This document shows positions 17,200 to 25,659 of a stretch of DNA of 64,000 nucleotides, one piece after another. The translations under genes and the position numbers were made by a program. Location: positions 3,900,501-3,964,500 of the forward strand of contig NZ_CP121471.1 in assembly GCF_033954835.1 (NCBI RefSeq), given 5' to 3'. Under the pieces are notes generated by a model that worked only from the letters and a program-made list of their open reading frames with translations, had not been told where the DNA came from and did not search any database. The DNA comes from Thiorhodovibrio frisius (GTDB lineage Bacteria > Pseudomonadota > Gammaproteobacteria > Chromatiales > Chromatiaceae). Position 1 is the stretch's first letter; each line of letters opens with the position of its first letter.

Positions 17200-18474
17200 T
17201 CAGAAGCTGTGGCAGATTCGTGGTCGCTCAAGCTTGAACACCTTGATCAGTTCGGCAAAGCCCTTCCAGTTGTAACTGCGCCGCTGACTGCGGCGATTCA
17301 GCTCCCGGTAGAGCATGCGTGTGACATGGTAGAAAAAGTCACCCAGGCTGTCGGAGTTGCCTCGGATACCGTAGTAATTGTAGTACCCGCGCAGCTTCGC
17401 ATTGAGAGCCGCGAAGAACTTGTCCTTGTGCATCCGGCAGTGTGCCCGACACCAGTCTCGAAAACTGGCCAGGGAGGCGCGGTATTTCTTCCGTGCCGTG
17501 CGCCGTTTGAGCGCGGGTTTTCCCCAACGCCCTCGTCCCCAGCGAAACTCGAATCCGAGAAACTCAAAGGTGCCGTTACGCGTCCAGTCCTGACGCGAGA
17601 ACCGCAGCAACTGCGTTTTCTCTTGCGCGACTTCCAGCCCGAACCGCTCCATCCGCAACCCAAGCACCCGATAAAAGCGCTGGGCGTCGAACTCACATTC
17701 AAACGCGCACACAAAATCGTCGGCATACCGACAGAGGTACGCTTTCCCTTTGCAATGTGTCTTGACCGTGTTCTCAAACCACTCATCTAGCGCGTAGTGG
17801 AGATAGATATTCGCAAGCATCGGGGAGATGATCCCGCCCTGGGGCGAGCCTGTCTTGGGATGCTGAACCGCGCCATCTGGCTCCAAAACGCCGGCCTTTA
17901 ACCACTTGCGAATCAGCCGCAAAAAGGGTTCATCGTCTATCCGTCGCTGCAACAGTTCGATCAGTGTATCGTGATCGATTCGATCAAAGAATGCGCGAAT
18001 ATCCGCCTCGACCAGGAAGTGATAACGCCCGCTTCGCAGCTCGGCGCTCAGGTCTCGCACTGCATCCAGGGCACCAACCCGAGGTCGGTAACCATAGCTA
18101 CAGTCCAGAAAGTCCTGCTCATAAATCTCTTCCAGTATCTTGGTAACCCCCATCTGGAGCACTTTGTCCGCGATGGCCGGAATCCCCAATGGCCTCAACT
18201 TTCCGTTGAGCTTGGGGATGTATCTTCTCAGTACCAGCTTGGCCCGATACCATCCCCCTTTGACCGCCGCCGCCAGTGCTTCTACATTGTCCTGAAGGTT
18301 GGCTTCATAGGCGCGGGCATCCAGTCGGTCGACACCGCTGGCCGCACCTTTGTTAATCAGCCGCCAACAGGCCAGAAGATAGCTGACGTTGAGCAGGCCA
18401 AAGAGGTTGCGGAATCGATGGGCCTTGTCCGATGCCGCCTTTTTCGCTATTCCCAACAGGGAGGTTTGCTTCAT
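17200..18474 (-). CDS. ltrA: Group II intron reverse transcriptase/maturase
   Basis: 424 residues. The reverse transcriptase domain shows LIPIPKLNGK-like RRYIPKLNGKLRPLGIPAI, ILEEIYEQDFLDCSYGYRP, the SPQGGIISPMLANIYLHY motif and the catalytic RYADDFV (about residue 235). The thumb/X region has FEFLGFEFRWGRGRWGK, and the maturase-specific part contains LNAKLRGYYNYYGI. It ends at KLERPRICHSF with no HNH endonuclease domain. It helps the intron fold and splice, and copies it into DNA during retrohoming. All catalytic motifs are intact, so the intron is likely still functional. Confidence 0.95.
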   Translation of the reverse strand: MKQTSLLGIAKKAASDKAHRFRNLFGLLNVSYLLACWRLINKGAASGVDRLDARAYEANLQDNVEALAAAVKGGWYRAKLVLRRYIPKLNGKLRPLGIPAIADKVLQMGVTKILEEIYEQDFLDCSYGYRPRVGALDAVRDLSAELRSGRYHFLVEADIRAFFDRIDHDTLIELLQRRIDDEPFLRLIRKWLKAGVLEPDGAVQHPKTGSPQGGIISPMLANIYLHYALDEWFENTVKTHCKGKAYLCRYADDFVCAFECEFDAQRFYRVLGLRMERFGLEVAQEKTQLLRFSRQDWTRNGTFEFLGFEFRWGRGRWGKPALKRRTARKKYRASLASFRDWCRAHCRMHKDKFFAALNAKLRGYYNYYGIRGNSDSLGDFFYHVTRMLYRELNRRSQRRSYNWKGFAELIKVFKLERPRICHSF

Positions 18475-19175
18475 GGTCCAGCCCGTCGTGTCTGGGTGAA
18501 GTGTCCTTTGTTGGCTGCATCACTTCGCCGACCCCTTTCCCATGTACGCGGCTCTCCCGCGCTCGGAGTACTATGAGTCGGTCTGACTCCCCATCCGCTT
18601 CCGGCGAACCTTCCTTCTCGGTCAGTTGCGCTTCCCCGGTCGGTCGGCTCTAGGCTTCGGTCTAATTCCGTTTCGGGGTTTCCCCCTGTGTGTCTCAATA
18701 ACCGCATGCCTTACCTCTCCCGCCGGGAGCTGATGGGGTCTCCCAAGTTCTCGACGCTTCTGTGCTTGCATGCCAGGCGCTCGGACCCCGACAGACCCTC
18801 GGGACTCTCGCCGTGAACGACCTTAGGGCAACGTTTGTTTTCTCTGTTTGCTGCCTGGTTTCCCGGCAGTGCCACAATATCTTGCCCATCGTCGTTCTAT
18901 TGAGTCCTCTGTGTTGGCTTCCAGGTCGTTAACCCTGTCGCCGTCTGCTTTAATGCTTTTAACGAGGCTGAAATCGCTTCAGGGTGGTGCGTACACCCCT
19001 CTGGCCTACAAGTTTCTCTATGTACGCTTCACCTCTTTTGTTCACGATAGCACCAGTCTCCTGACCAGTGCGTCGCTATCCGCCAGAGGCGCAACACGCG
19101 ATACGGGTGGGTGGCTAGCCCTTACCCGACCGGGACTTTCACCCGGCAAGAAGCGCCAAGCTTCGCTTGGCGCAC

Positions 19176-19952
19176 TAACGACATACGCTCGGAAATCGCG
19201 AAAGCGCCGCCGGTCAGCAAACCGATAGTATCGGAACTCGTCCCTAACCCATCGGCCTCATAGTGGTCGTAGGCCAAGCGGGAGATCAGCTGCGCGCGTT
19301 CGCTCCAGAGATAGATCCCCTCAAGGCTGCCGCCGGTCATGCGATAATTATACAGGGGAATCTGACCGACATCCTGGTAAGAAACATCTGTATAGCTGGC
19401 GCCGACCCCAAGACTGGCACGGTTGCTGAGCGAGTAACTCCAAGACGGGGCGACAAATAGACGTGTGCGGCGTTTGTTCGTTTGCACGTAGCCCGAGGTT
19501 TCCACCTCACTGGTAAGGGTGGAGTCGTATTCGATCAGGGTACTCAGGCCGAAGCGGCTGCGCTCGAGTTGATAAGCCGAACTCAACCCGAGAAAACCGT
19601 CGGTATTGTTCAGCTCTGAAACCGCGTCGTAGCGGTGAGAGCTGACTCCGCCGTTGATCGCGACCTCGCCGGCCTCGGTGCGCCGGCCCAGTTTGACCTC
19701 GGCGCGGGCGACCGCGCCAACAGAGCTTTGCGCGTCAATGGTTGTCAGTCGCACATTATCGTCGTAGAAACTGTCGACGCTGGCCTTCGGCTGCAGATAC
19801 CAGTCCTGCGCGGATGCTGATAACGACAACAGCGTGGCAATAACCAGAAGCCCGAACCGGTTTGGTCGCCAGAACCAAACACTTCGGCCCCCAACCAGCT
19901 CCCCGAGCCTAAGACGCAAATGCACTACAGTCTTATTTGACAACGCTATCAA
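19176..19952 (-). CDS. Outer-membrane beta-barrel protein of EPS locus, 5' exon
   Basis: 259 codons. There is a signal-peptide-like segment (FGLLVIATLLSLSASAQDWY), then VDSFYDDNVRLTT, a phrase typical of PEP-CTERM-locus outer-membrane barrels (TIGR03014, EpsL type), and alternating beta strands. The exon ends RMSL at 19176, where the group II intron begins. Without splicing, translation would read 17 codons into the intron and stop at 19122. No ATG exists at the 5' end: the listed start is a TTG at 19952 and a GTG about 20 bases further in is another option. The gene lies between wza and wzz, so its product is probably part of the export channel. Confidence 0.8.
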
Positions 19953-20064
19953 CCCTTTTTTTCAACTAAATATTAGTTTACACCTCCAAGAATATGAGAA
20001 ATTGAAATTTTTGCCAAAATATTTTCCGAAAAAACCCGCACGCGAGTCCTTCGGTCAGGGCCGT

Positions 20065-20688
20065 CTAGGGGACGACGACGACGTCACCCGCCTGCAGCGG
20101 AATATTTTGCTGAAGGTTTTTCCCGCGCTCGACTTCCTTGTAATTGAAAGGAATCTGCACCTGCTTTCCATCGACGGTGCGCAGCACCTTAATGTCTTTC
20201 CGATCCGCGAAGGGCGTCAGACCGCCTGCCATGGCCAACGCCTGCATCACCTGCACGTCGCGGCCGATCATGAAATCCCCTGGCTTATTGACCCGCCCGA
20301 GGACATAAATGCGATTGCCCGGAATGTCTTGCAGACTGACGGTCACCAAGGGATTGGGAACATATCGGGAGACGCGCTTGGCGATAATGCCAGTGAGCTC
20401 CTCGACAGTGCGCCCACCAGCTTTGAGGTTACCCACCAGCGGAAAGGAAATCCGCCCGTCCGGGCCAACCAGCACTGGCCGATCCAGCCCTTCCTCGCCC
20501 CAAATCGAGATGAGAATGATGTCGCCCGGGTGGAGACCGTAACCCGAGGACTCGAACGTGTTTGCTTCCGGATCGGCCACATCCTCAGCCATCGCAGCCG
20601 GGGAAGCCAAGAGGATCGCCATCCCGCACAGACCTAACCCGAGCCAAGTCGCCCCTGGCCCCCATAAACAGAACTGAAGTCTCCGCAT
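20065..20688 (-). CDS. Wza-like polysaccharide export protein
   Basis: 207 residues from the ATG at 20688, chosen because it opens a signal peptide (LGLCGMAILLASPAAMAED); a longer frame to 20775 would bury it. The poly_export domain reads YGLHPGDIILISIWGEEGLD and GPDGRISFPLVGNL; an SLBB domain follows with RIYVLGRVNKPGDF and ALAMAGGLTPFADR. The protein ends LQAGDVVVVP, short like the exosortase-locus version and without the long C-terminal helix of E. coli Wza. It likely forms part of the outer-membrane or periplasmic export conduit. It is the first gene of the five-gene EPS run. Confidence 0.9.
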   Translation of the reverse strand: MRRLQFCLWGPGATWLGLGLCGMAILLASPAAMAEDVADPEANTFESSGYGLHPGDIILISIWGEEGLDRPVLVGPDGRISFPLVGNLKAGGRTVEELTGIIAKRVSRYVPNPLVTVSLQDIPGNRIYVLGRVNKPGDFMIGRDVQVMQALAMAGGLTPFADRKDIKVLRTVDGKQVQIPFNYKEVERGKNLQQNIPLQAGDVVVVP

Positions 20689-20910
20689 AGTGTCACTCCC
20701 TGCTATCTGTGGCCCCTTGAAAAGCGCGAACTTGGCCTGGGCTTTGGGACATTTAAAGTTTAGCTTGCGCAGCACTCCGCCGCTTAATCACAGCCCTGGT
20801 GCTTACACAAAGCATTATTAACCAAAAATCCGCCTTTGAGAAGGCGATGAGCGTCGCGCAAGGTCTCTGCGTATACAGCGAGTTATCACAAAGCACCGCT
20901 CACTCATTTC

Positions 20911-21291
20911 CTAGCGCCATAAATTCAAGGCGACACAGCGAATCGGTGAGCCGCTCTCATCCACCCATCTGGGGTGCTTGGGAATGTCGGCGGCATGGAG
21001 GAAGATCGCGATGCCAAACACGTCCCGCTCCGGGTGTTCTTCCCCGCAGCGCCAAAGTTTGCCGCTCAGATTTTACCGCGCCTTGGCTGAGCGCTGGGCT
21101 TGGAATTCGACCACATAGGTCGGCCCGTCATGACCGTCGGGTTCAACCAACCCATCGAGCCGGCGTTCGATGTCTTTGATGGTCAACGAGCAGGCGTTAT
21201 AGGGGCCTTGCAGTTCCATCCCGCCGCTGAGCACCCGAAAGGCTTCGGGGCCACTGCGCAGAAACAGGTAGATGGGGTGATCGGTCTTCAT
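20911..21291 (-). pseudogene. DUF2887 protein remnant (Rpn/PD-(D/E)XK-like), frameshifted
   Basis: The ATG at 21291 opens MKTDHPIYLFLRSGPEAFRV and RRLDGLVEPDGHDGPTYVVE, the N-terminus of DUF2887 proteins, and stops after 72 residues. In another frame downstream the sequence continues KLWRCGEEHPERDVFGIAIF, which matches the next part of the same family, and stops at 20911. A frameshift and truncation have removed most of the protein (normally 200-300 residues). Confidence 0.6.
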
Positions 21292-21420
21292 CGGCGACCG
21301 GAGTTGGGCGTTTCGGTCTCGGCGGTCATTCGGGCAGTTTAGGCGATTCTCTGGCGCGGACGGGAGGGCTTAGCCGGTGCCTTTTGCGCCTCGGAGCGCC
21401 TTCTTGAGGTGGCCGGAAAA

Positions 21421-21446
21421 GCGAATTCGGCCTGGTCCCAAAAGTT
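21421..21446 (+). repeat. Direct repeat copy 1 flanking the Rpn gene
   Basis: GAATTCGGCCTGGTCCC then AAAAGTTC. It closely matches 22594-22620 (GAATTCGAGCCTGGCCCC then AAAAGTAC) in the same orientation. Confidence 0.55.
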
Positions 21447-21462
21447 CAAACACGCTGGCTAC

Positions 21463-22458
21463 TCAATGCAGCACCTCGTCGATACTGCGCGCATCGATGG
21501 CACGATCAAACCAGATGAGTAGCGTGTCCGAATCGGCTTCCGTGATCTGGGCAAGGATAGGCTCACTGGGCGGGCCGAATTTGCGCTCGATCAGTCGCAG
21601 CAGCGACCGCGCCTGACCTCGCTGTTCGCCGCGCTGTTCGCCACGCTGTTCGCCACGCTGCTCCCCACGCTGCTCGCCACGCAGTTCGCCTTGGGCAATG
21701 TATCGGTCAATGAAGGTTTCCATCAGCGGTTCTCCGGGAAAGGTCTGTTCAATCAGGCTGCGCGCCTGATGCTCGTCGAGGCGGCCGGTGCCTTGGACAT
21801 AGTAACGCAGCAAGGATTCGAGGATGTCCAGCGCGGTGGTATCGCGCCTGATTTTGGCGATCAGCGCCAGCAGTTCCCGCAAGCGCTCCTCGGGCTGATC
21901 ACTGTAAATATGGCGCAGCGCCAGTTGAATCAGCCGGGACAACACCCCGCCCCTGATTTCCGTGGTGCTTCTGGCTGAGATATCATGCAGCGCATAGCCA
22001 AATTGCGGCACATAGGGCTTGATCGACTCAGGCAGCGGGTCGATGAGGTCATGGAAGTACGCAGGGGCGCGCCATTGTTTCTGGCCGTGATAAAGCACCA
22101 ATGGGTAGATGGGCGGCAGGTGCCTGGCCTTGGGGTTCTGGTCGCGATACAGCTCGCCGCTGGCAACAATGTAGCGCAACAGTTGCAGCAACACCCAATG
22201 CTCTGGTTGACTTTTGTGCTCAAACAACAGGTAAACCGACAAGGTACTGCGGCGATAGGGAATTTGGTAAATCAGGTCCGAGTAGATCTTGCGCAGCGCC
22301 TCGGTCACAAAGGTGTCGGGCGAGATGACCAGCCGCTCCAGATCAAGATCAGCGAGCAACGCCGGCGGCAGCGTCTGCGCCAGGAAGTCACGCGCGATGA
22401 CCGGTCGCACGAAGTTCTCGCGGAAAAAGCAATCATGCGGTGTGGGTGTGCTGGCCAT
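21463..22458 (-). CDS. Rpn-family recombination-promoting nuclease/putative transposase
   Basis: 331 residues. [20 protein letters not shown] at the N-terminus, then [20 protein letters not shown] and [20 protein letters not shown], carry the D...E-x-K core of the PF04754 (Rpn, transposase_31) PD-(D/E)XK family. [15 protein letters not shown] is another family hallmark. Near residues 260-280 the motif GEQR is repeated five times in a row, encoded by 12-bp tandem repeats (about 21617-21682). RpnA-type proteins are DNA endonucleases that raise RecA-independent recombination. The gene stands between direct repeats, which may reflect its mobility. Confidence 0.88.
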   Translation of the reverse strand: MASTPTPHDCFFRENFVRPVIARDFLAQTLPPALLADLDLERLVISPDTFVTEALRKIYSDLIYQIPYRRSTLSVYLLFEHKSQPEHWVLLQLLRYIVASGELYRDQNPKARHLPPIYPLVLYHGQKQWRAPAYFHDLIDPLPESIKPYVPQFGYALHDISARSTTEIRGGVLSRLIQLALRHIYSDQPEERLRELLALIAKIRRDTTALDILESLLRYYVQGTGRLDEHQARSLIEQTFPGEPLMETFIDRYIAQGELRGEQRGEQRGEQRGEQRGEQRGQARSLLRLIERKFGPPSEPILAQITEADSDTLLIWFDRAIDARSIDEVLH

Positions 22459-22841
22459 ATTCGCTGGTTAACACTTGTTGGTTCGCGGATGAGCCATTGG
22501 ACCGCCGGGCGGAAGCGGCCTTAGAGATGCCTCATCATTCTGTGTTGCCTGCAAAACAATTTCACCCTGGCCCCATAAACACCGCCGGAAAAAAGAATTC
22601 GAGCCTGGCCCCAAAAGTACAATGGTTTCGCATCGAAACCATTCAGCATATAGCCTGCATTTTTGCCAAGCTGCTGCCGTACTGGGAAGATTAAACCGCA
22701 TCCCGTTCAAGATACGTATTTTGACGGCGCCAGGTTCGAAAAAACTACATTCTCCTATTGCGACGCAGTTTAAGATTAAACATTTGTCATTTCGGCGAGA
22801 AAATATCCGAACCAGCCCCCTTTTCTCCTAGCTTGTTACCA
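22459..22841. other. Intergenic region with dispersed short repeats
   Basis: 383 bp without a gene. It contains CCCTGGCCCCATAAAC (22566-22581) and the second direct-repeat copy at 22594-22620. A related CCTGGCCCCCATAAACA lies near 20654. These read like pieces of REP-type or mobile-element ends. Confidence 0.4.
22594..22620 (+). repeat. Direct repeat copy 2 flanking the Rpn gene
   Basis: GAATTCGAGCCTGGCCCC then AAAAGTAC. It matches 21421-21446 in the same orientation, with a few mismatches and a one-base gap. Confidence 0.55.
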
Positions 22842-25658
22842 TCACTTTGCGGAGTTGCCATCCCCTATTAGTGATTCTAGTATGATGGGATTGAGCCGAT
22901 TTTGCTTGTGTAGCATCACAGTAATGTAATGATCCGGCTCGTTGTAAGGAACGAGCCGGATGTTTGATTGTTTGGGAAGACGTTGTACATGAGCATTATC
23001 CGGCGGTAATGCGCTGCTATAGTGGATGATGAATCGGGTCGAATTGTTTTGGTGATGTTCGAACAAACGTCCAAGGTCCAAGAATTCAGGATTGATACCA
23101 TGGGGAAGCTGCCGCATTAGGGTATGCCACCGCTGCTCCCGATGGTGCTTTCGATTTGTCTCATCGAGAAAAACTTGCGGCGAAAAAGCCAGCACCTCGT
23201 GAACGAGCCCTTCCAGCAAACAGCCCAGAAGCAATGACATATAGGCTCCCATTGAGGTGCCCATGCAAATCACCTTCTTATAGGGCTTCGATGTGATCAA
23301 GGAGCGTAGAAAGTGAATATTGCTTTCCATGTCGCAGGTGAAGGGGCGAATTCCTTTGTGGTACCAACTGTTCTCAGGATCCATAATAAAGATCTTATGG
23401 GTATCGACAGTTTCGATAAGCAGCGGGAACTTGTTATAAAAAAGCCCACCCAAATTGCCATAAGCCCCGGAAAATGAAAGAACAAGTATCTTAGCATCCG
23501 CAATCTCGAAATCGAAGAGCGAAGTCAGCAGCTTATTGTGTGTTGACCGACCGAATAGCGTATAATCATGTGAAGGTTTCTTAACAAACTGAAAGGTTGG
23601 TAAAACTGAATGGTTCTTGAAATCGCGCAATTCCAAAATGTTGCGGTGAAAATCAGAATCGGGGCTCGGCTTGAATCTATATTGCAGATGCGCATCGCAC
23701 TGCATGACAAGATAGTGACCATCGGTCAGCACGTTCTTTAAAGCGCTGATGTCATTTAACTCAGAATTGCCGTACAGCTTAATCGTAAAATACTGATCCC
23801 CCCATTGCTTGGTTTTAAGGGACCGGAGGTTTTCGAGTCCTTGAAGCGTGGTTAAGCGGTTGTAAGACAACGCGAGAACTCCGCCCACGCGCTCAAGGCT
23901 GCTCAACTCCTTTAGTGAGCTGAGTCGGTTGGCAGAAAGAGACAGGCTGCCGCCAACCTGAGTTAGCGCCTGAAGCCCGTCGAGTTGATCCAGTCGGTTT
24001 TGGTGCAGAAACAACGACGATGCAACACAGCGGACTCCCTGCATGAAAGTGACGTTGGTCAGGTGATTACGAGTGATCTTGACCGCCCCACCAAAGTCTT
24101 GGTTGTTGCCGAATAGGGTTCGTAGAAAATCTGCCTTGGTGAGCGCCGTATTGTGAATCTCAATTGATTCTGCTGCGGCCAGCATCCCAAACCCAGAAAC
24201 CGTACTTAATGTCGGTAGGTTCAGCAACTGCAATGCAGTCCCTGCATTCTCCAACTGGTTCAGTCCGCTCACGTGCTTAAGTTGTGGCAAATTTGAAATC
24301 TCCAGTCTGCCAACTGTGCGTAAACAATTGAAGCCCTTCAAAGATGCTATGTCCAATCGACTGAAAATTATCCCTCCCTCAATTAGCTCAAGATTTTCAA
24401 AACCACTCAGTGTTACCAATTCTGGACAGGACTCCAGCCGAAGTTCTCCAATGAAGCGCCGCAGAACGCCGAAATGTCGCACATCATCTTTCTTAATACC
24501 GGAAACCCGTAGTGCTTTAACTGACAGCGTTCCTGTTATTGGGTCAAAATAGGACGAATGCAGTACCCCATTTGTCTCTTTGACCAAGCTGGCATCCAAT
24601 CGCTGAAGAACCCGCAGAAATGCTTGAACATTCCAAGCGGTATAAGCCATTTCTCTAGCGTAAGCTTGCACCCGAATCAAAGCGAGAAAGTTTTCAAGCG
24701 CGCGCGACGGTTGAGTAACCGACTGCTGCGCACTCGCTAGAATGGCTGCAAAAATAAATTGGTTATTGGTTGGGGAACGCGTCGCCTCCCGCGACCAGTA
24801 ATGCGAAGCGACCATATCCTTTCGCCAGAGTTGCTGCTCCATTTTTTTGCAGGCACCTTCGCATGCTTCCAGCAATAACCGCACGTAACGCGCTCCGCAT
24901 TTGTTATTATTGGGGAGTTCTGAACTTTCAGCCAGCACCTCCGGTATATCAAACGCTGGCTGTGGATCGCATAATTCGACCAGGCGATTCCAGAAAAATT
25001 CAGCGTCATGCTTGCGGTTTAGCAGCACATCCAAGGCTTCAATATCCTGCGGCAGCTCCTCGGTTTGACCGGTTCCATCCTGCACAATGCTTTGAGCCCA
25101 TCGCGCAAGCCCTTCCATGAACCATGGGTTATTGAAATGCGCATAGCCATACTGGAACAAATGAAAAAGTTCATGAATTGGAGTTGCGGTTTTCGAGATC
25201 AAATTACGATGGACAACAATTCTCAGTGACTTCCCCTGATAGACCGTACCCTCCAATACTTCATGGACATCGTCACGCACTATTCCAGATGCGATACCAT
25301 ACTTCTTGGGAATATCATCAATTGCAATATCAATAAACTTCGCGCCTTGGCGATGAAAAAAGCCTTCCTGCAGCGGGTCACGCAGATTAAAACTCTCGGT
25401 TAAGAGGATCCGCGCAGTCTCAAATTTCAGTAGAATACGTGCGACATAATCGGGGATGCCACGCCCTGCTGTGTCAGTTACGTCCAGCGGAGCGTATTGT
25501 CCTCTGAGCGCGAAAAAGAACCGCCAACATCCATACGTCACTATACGATCATACGCATCCTTTTTTGTTGGCTCGATGCAGTATTCATTGCTATTTTTCT
25601 CGATGAGTTCTAGCAGCGGCGCTTTGCCATCAGCTTTAGTGTTAATCGGCATTGACAC
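22842..25658 (-). CDS. Three-part protein: HExxH metalloprotease-like, leucine-rich repeats, serine-hydrolase-like
   Basis: 938 residues, no signal peptide. Residues 162-166 are HELFH, and WFMEGLARW at 179-187 supplies a downstream Glu, as in gluzincin zinc peptidases of the peptidase-MA type. About 400-650 is a set of leucine-rich/receptor-L-like repeats (LESCPELVTLSGFENLE; LSLSANRLSSLKELSSL; LALSYNRLTTLQGLENL). The last 220 residues look like an alpha/beta hydrolase: strand ILVLSFSGAYG, nucleophile elbow GTSMG (Ser802), and DHYIT with a possible catalytic His910. I know of no named family with this combination. It is the last gene of a five-gene operon, one base after the Fic-Mur gene. Base composition is visibly more AT-rich than in the flanking loci. 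Confidence 0.7.
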   Translation of the reverse strand: MSMPINTKADGKAPLLELIEKNSNEYCIEPTKKDAYDRIVTYGCWRFFFALRGQYAPLDVTDTAGRGIPDYVARILLKFETARILLTESFNLRDPLQEGFFHRQGAKFIDIAIDDIPKKYGIASGIVRDDVHEVLEGTVYQGKSLRIVVHRNLISKTATPIHELFHLFQYGYAHFNNPWFMEGLARWAQSIVQDGTGQTEELPQDIEALDVLLNRKHDAEFFWNRLVELCDPQPAFDIPEVLAESSELPNNNKCGARYVRLLLEACEGACKKMEQQLWRKDMVASHYWSREATRSPTNNQFIFAAILASAQQSVTQPSRALENFLALIRVQAYAREMAYTAWNVQAFLRVLQRLDASLVKETNGVLHSSYFDPITGTLSVKALRVSGIKKDDVRHFGVLRRFIGELRLESCPELVTLSGFENLELIEGGIIFSRLDIASLKGFNCLRTVGRLEISNLPQLKHVSGLNQLENAGTALQLLNLPTLSTVSGFGMLAAAESIEIHNTALTKADFLRTLFGNNQDFGGAVKITRNHLTNVTFMQGVRCVASSLFLHQNRLDQLDGLQALTQVGGSLSLSANRLSSLKELSSLERVGGVLALSYNRLTTLQGLENLRSLKTKQWGDQYFTIKLYGNSELNDISALKNVLTDGHYLVMQCDAHLQYRFKPSPDSDFHRNILELRDFKNHSVLPTFQFVKKPSHDYTLFGRSTHNKLLTSLFDFEIADAKILVLSFSGAYGNLGGLFYNKFPLLIETVDTHKIFIMDPENSWYHKGIRPFTCDMESNIHFLRSLITSKPYKKVICMGTSMGAYMSLLLGCLLEGLVHEVLAFSPQVFLDETNRKHHREQRWHTLMRQLPHGINPEFLDLGRLFEHHQNNSTRFIIHYSSALPPDNAHVQRLPKQSNIRLVPYNEPDHYITVMLHKQNRLNPIILESLIGDGNSAK

Positions 25659-25659
25659 C

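Larger units (their letters stand above)
17085..19175 (-). mobile_element. Group II intron, complete, inside the outer-membrane barrel gene
   Basis: 2091 bp on the minus strand. The 5' end is GTGCGCC at 19175, followed by CGGGTGAAAGTCCCGGTCGG, typical of the start of bacterial group II introns. The 3' end carries domain V (17125-17158) and a domain VI-like stem, ending CCTACCGTGAT at 17085. A reverse transcriptase/maturase gene lies in domain IV. Removal joins TTA (Leu) to GAG (Glu) in frame in the host gene. The 5' exon is 777 bp, exactly 259 codons. The EBS/IBS pairings were not worked out. The maturase ends without an HNH nuclease domain. Confidence 0.9.
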
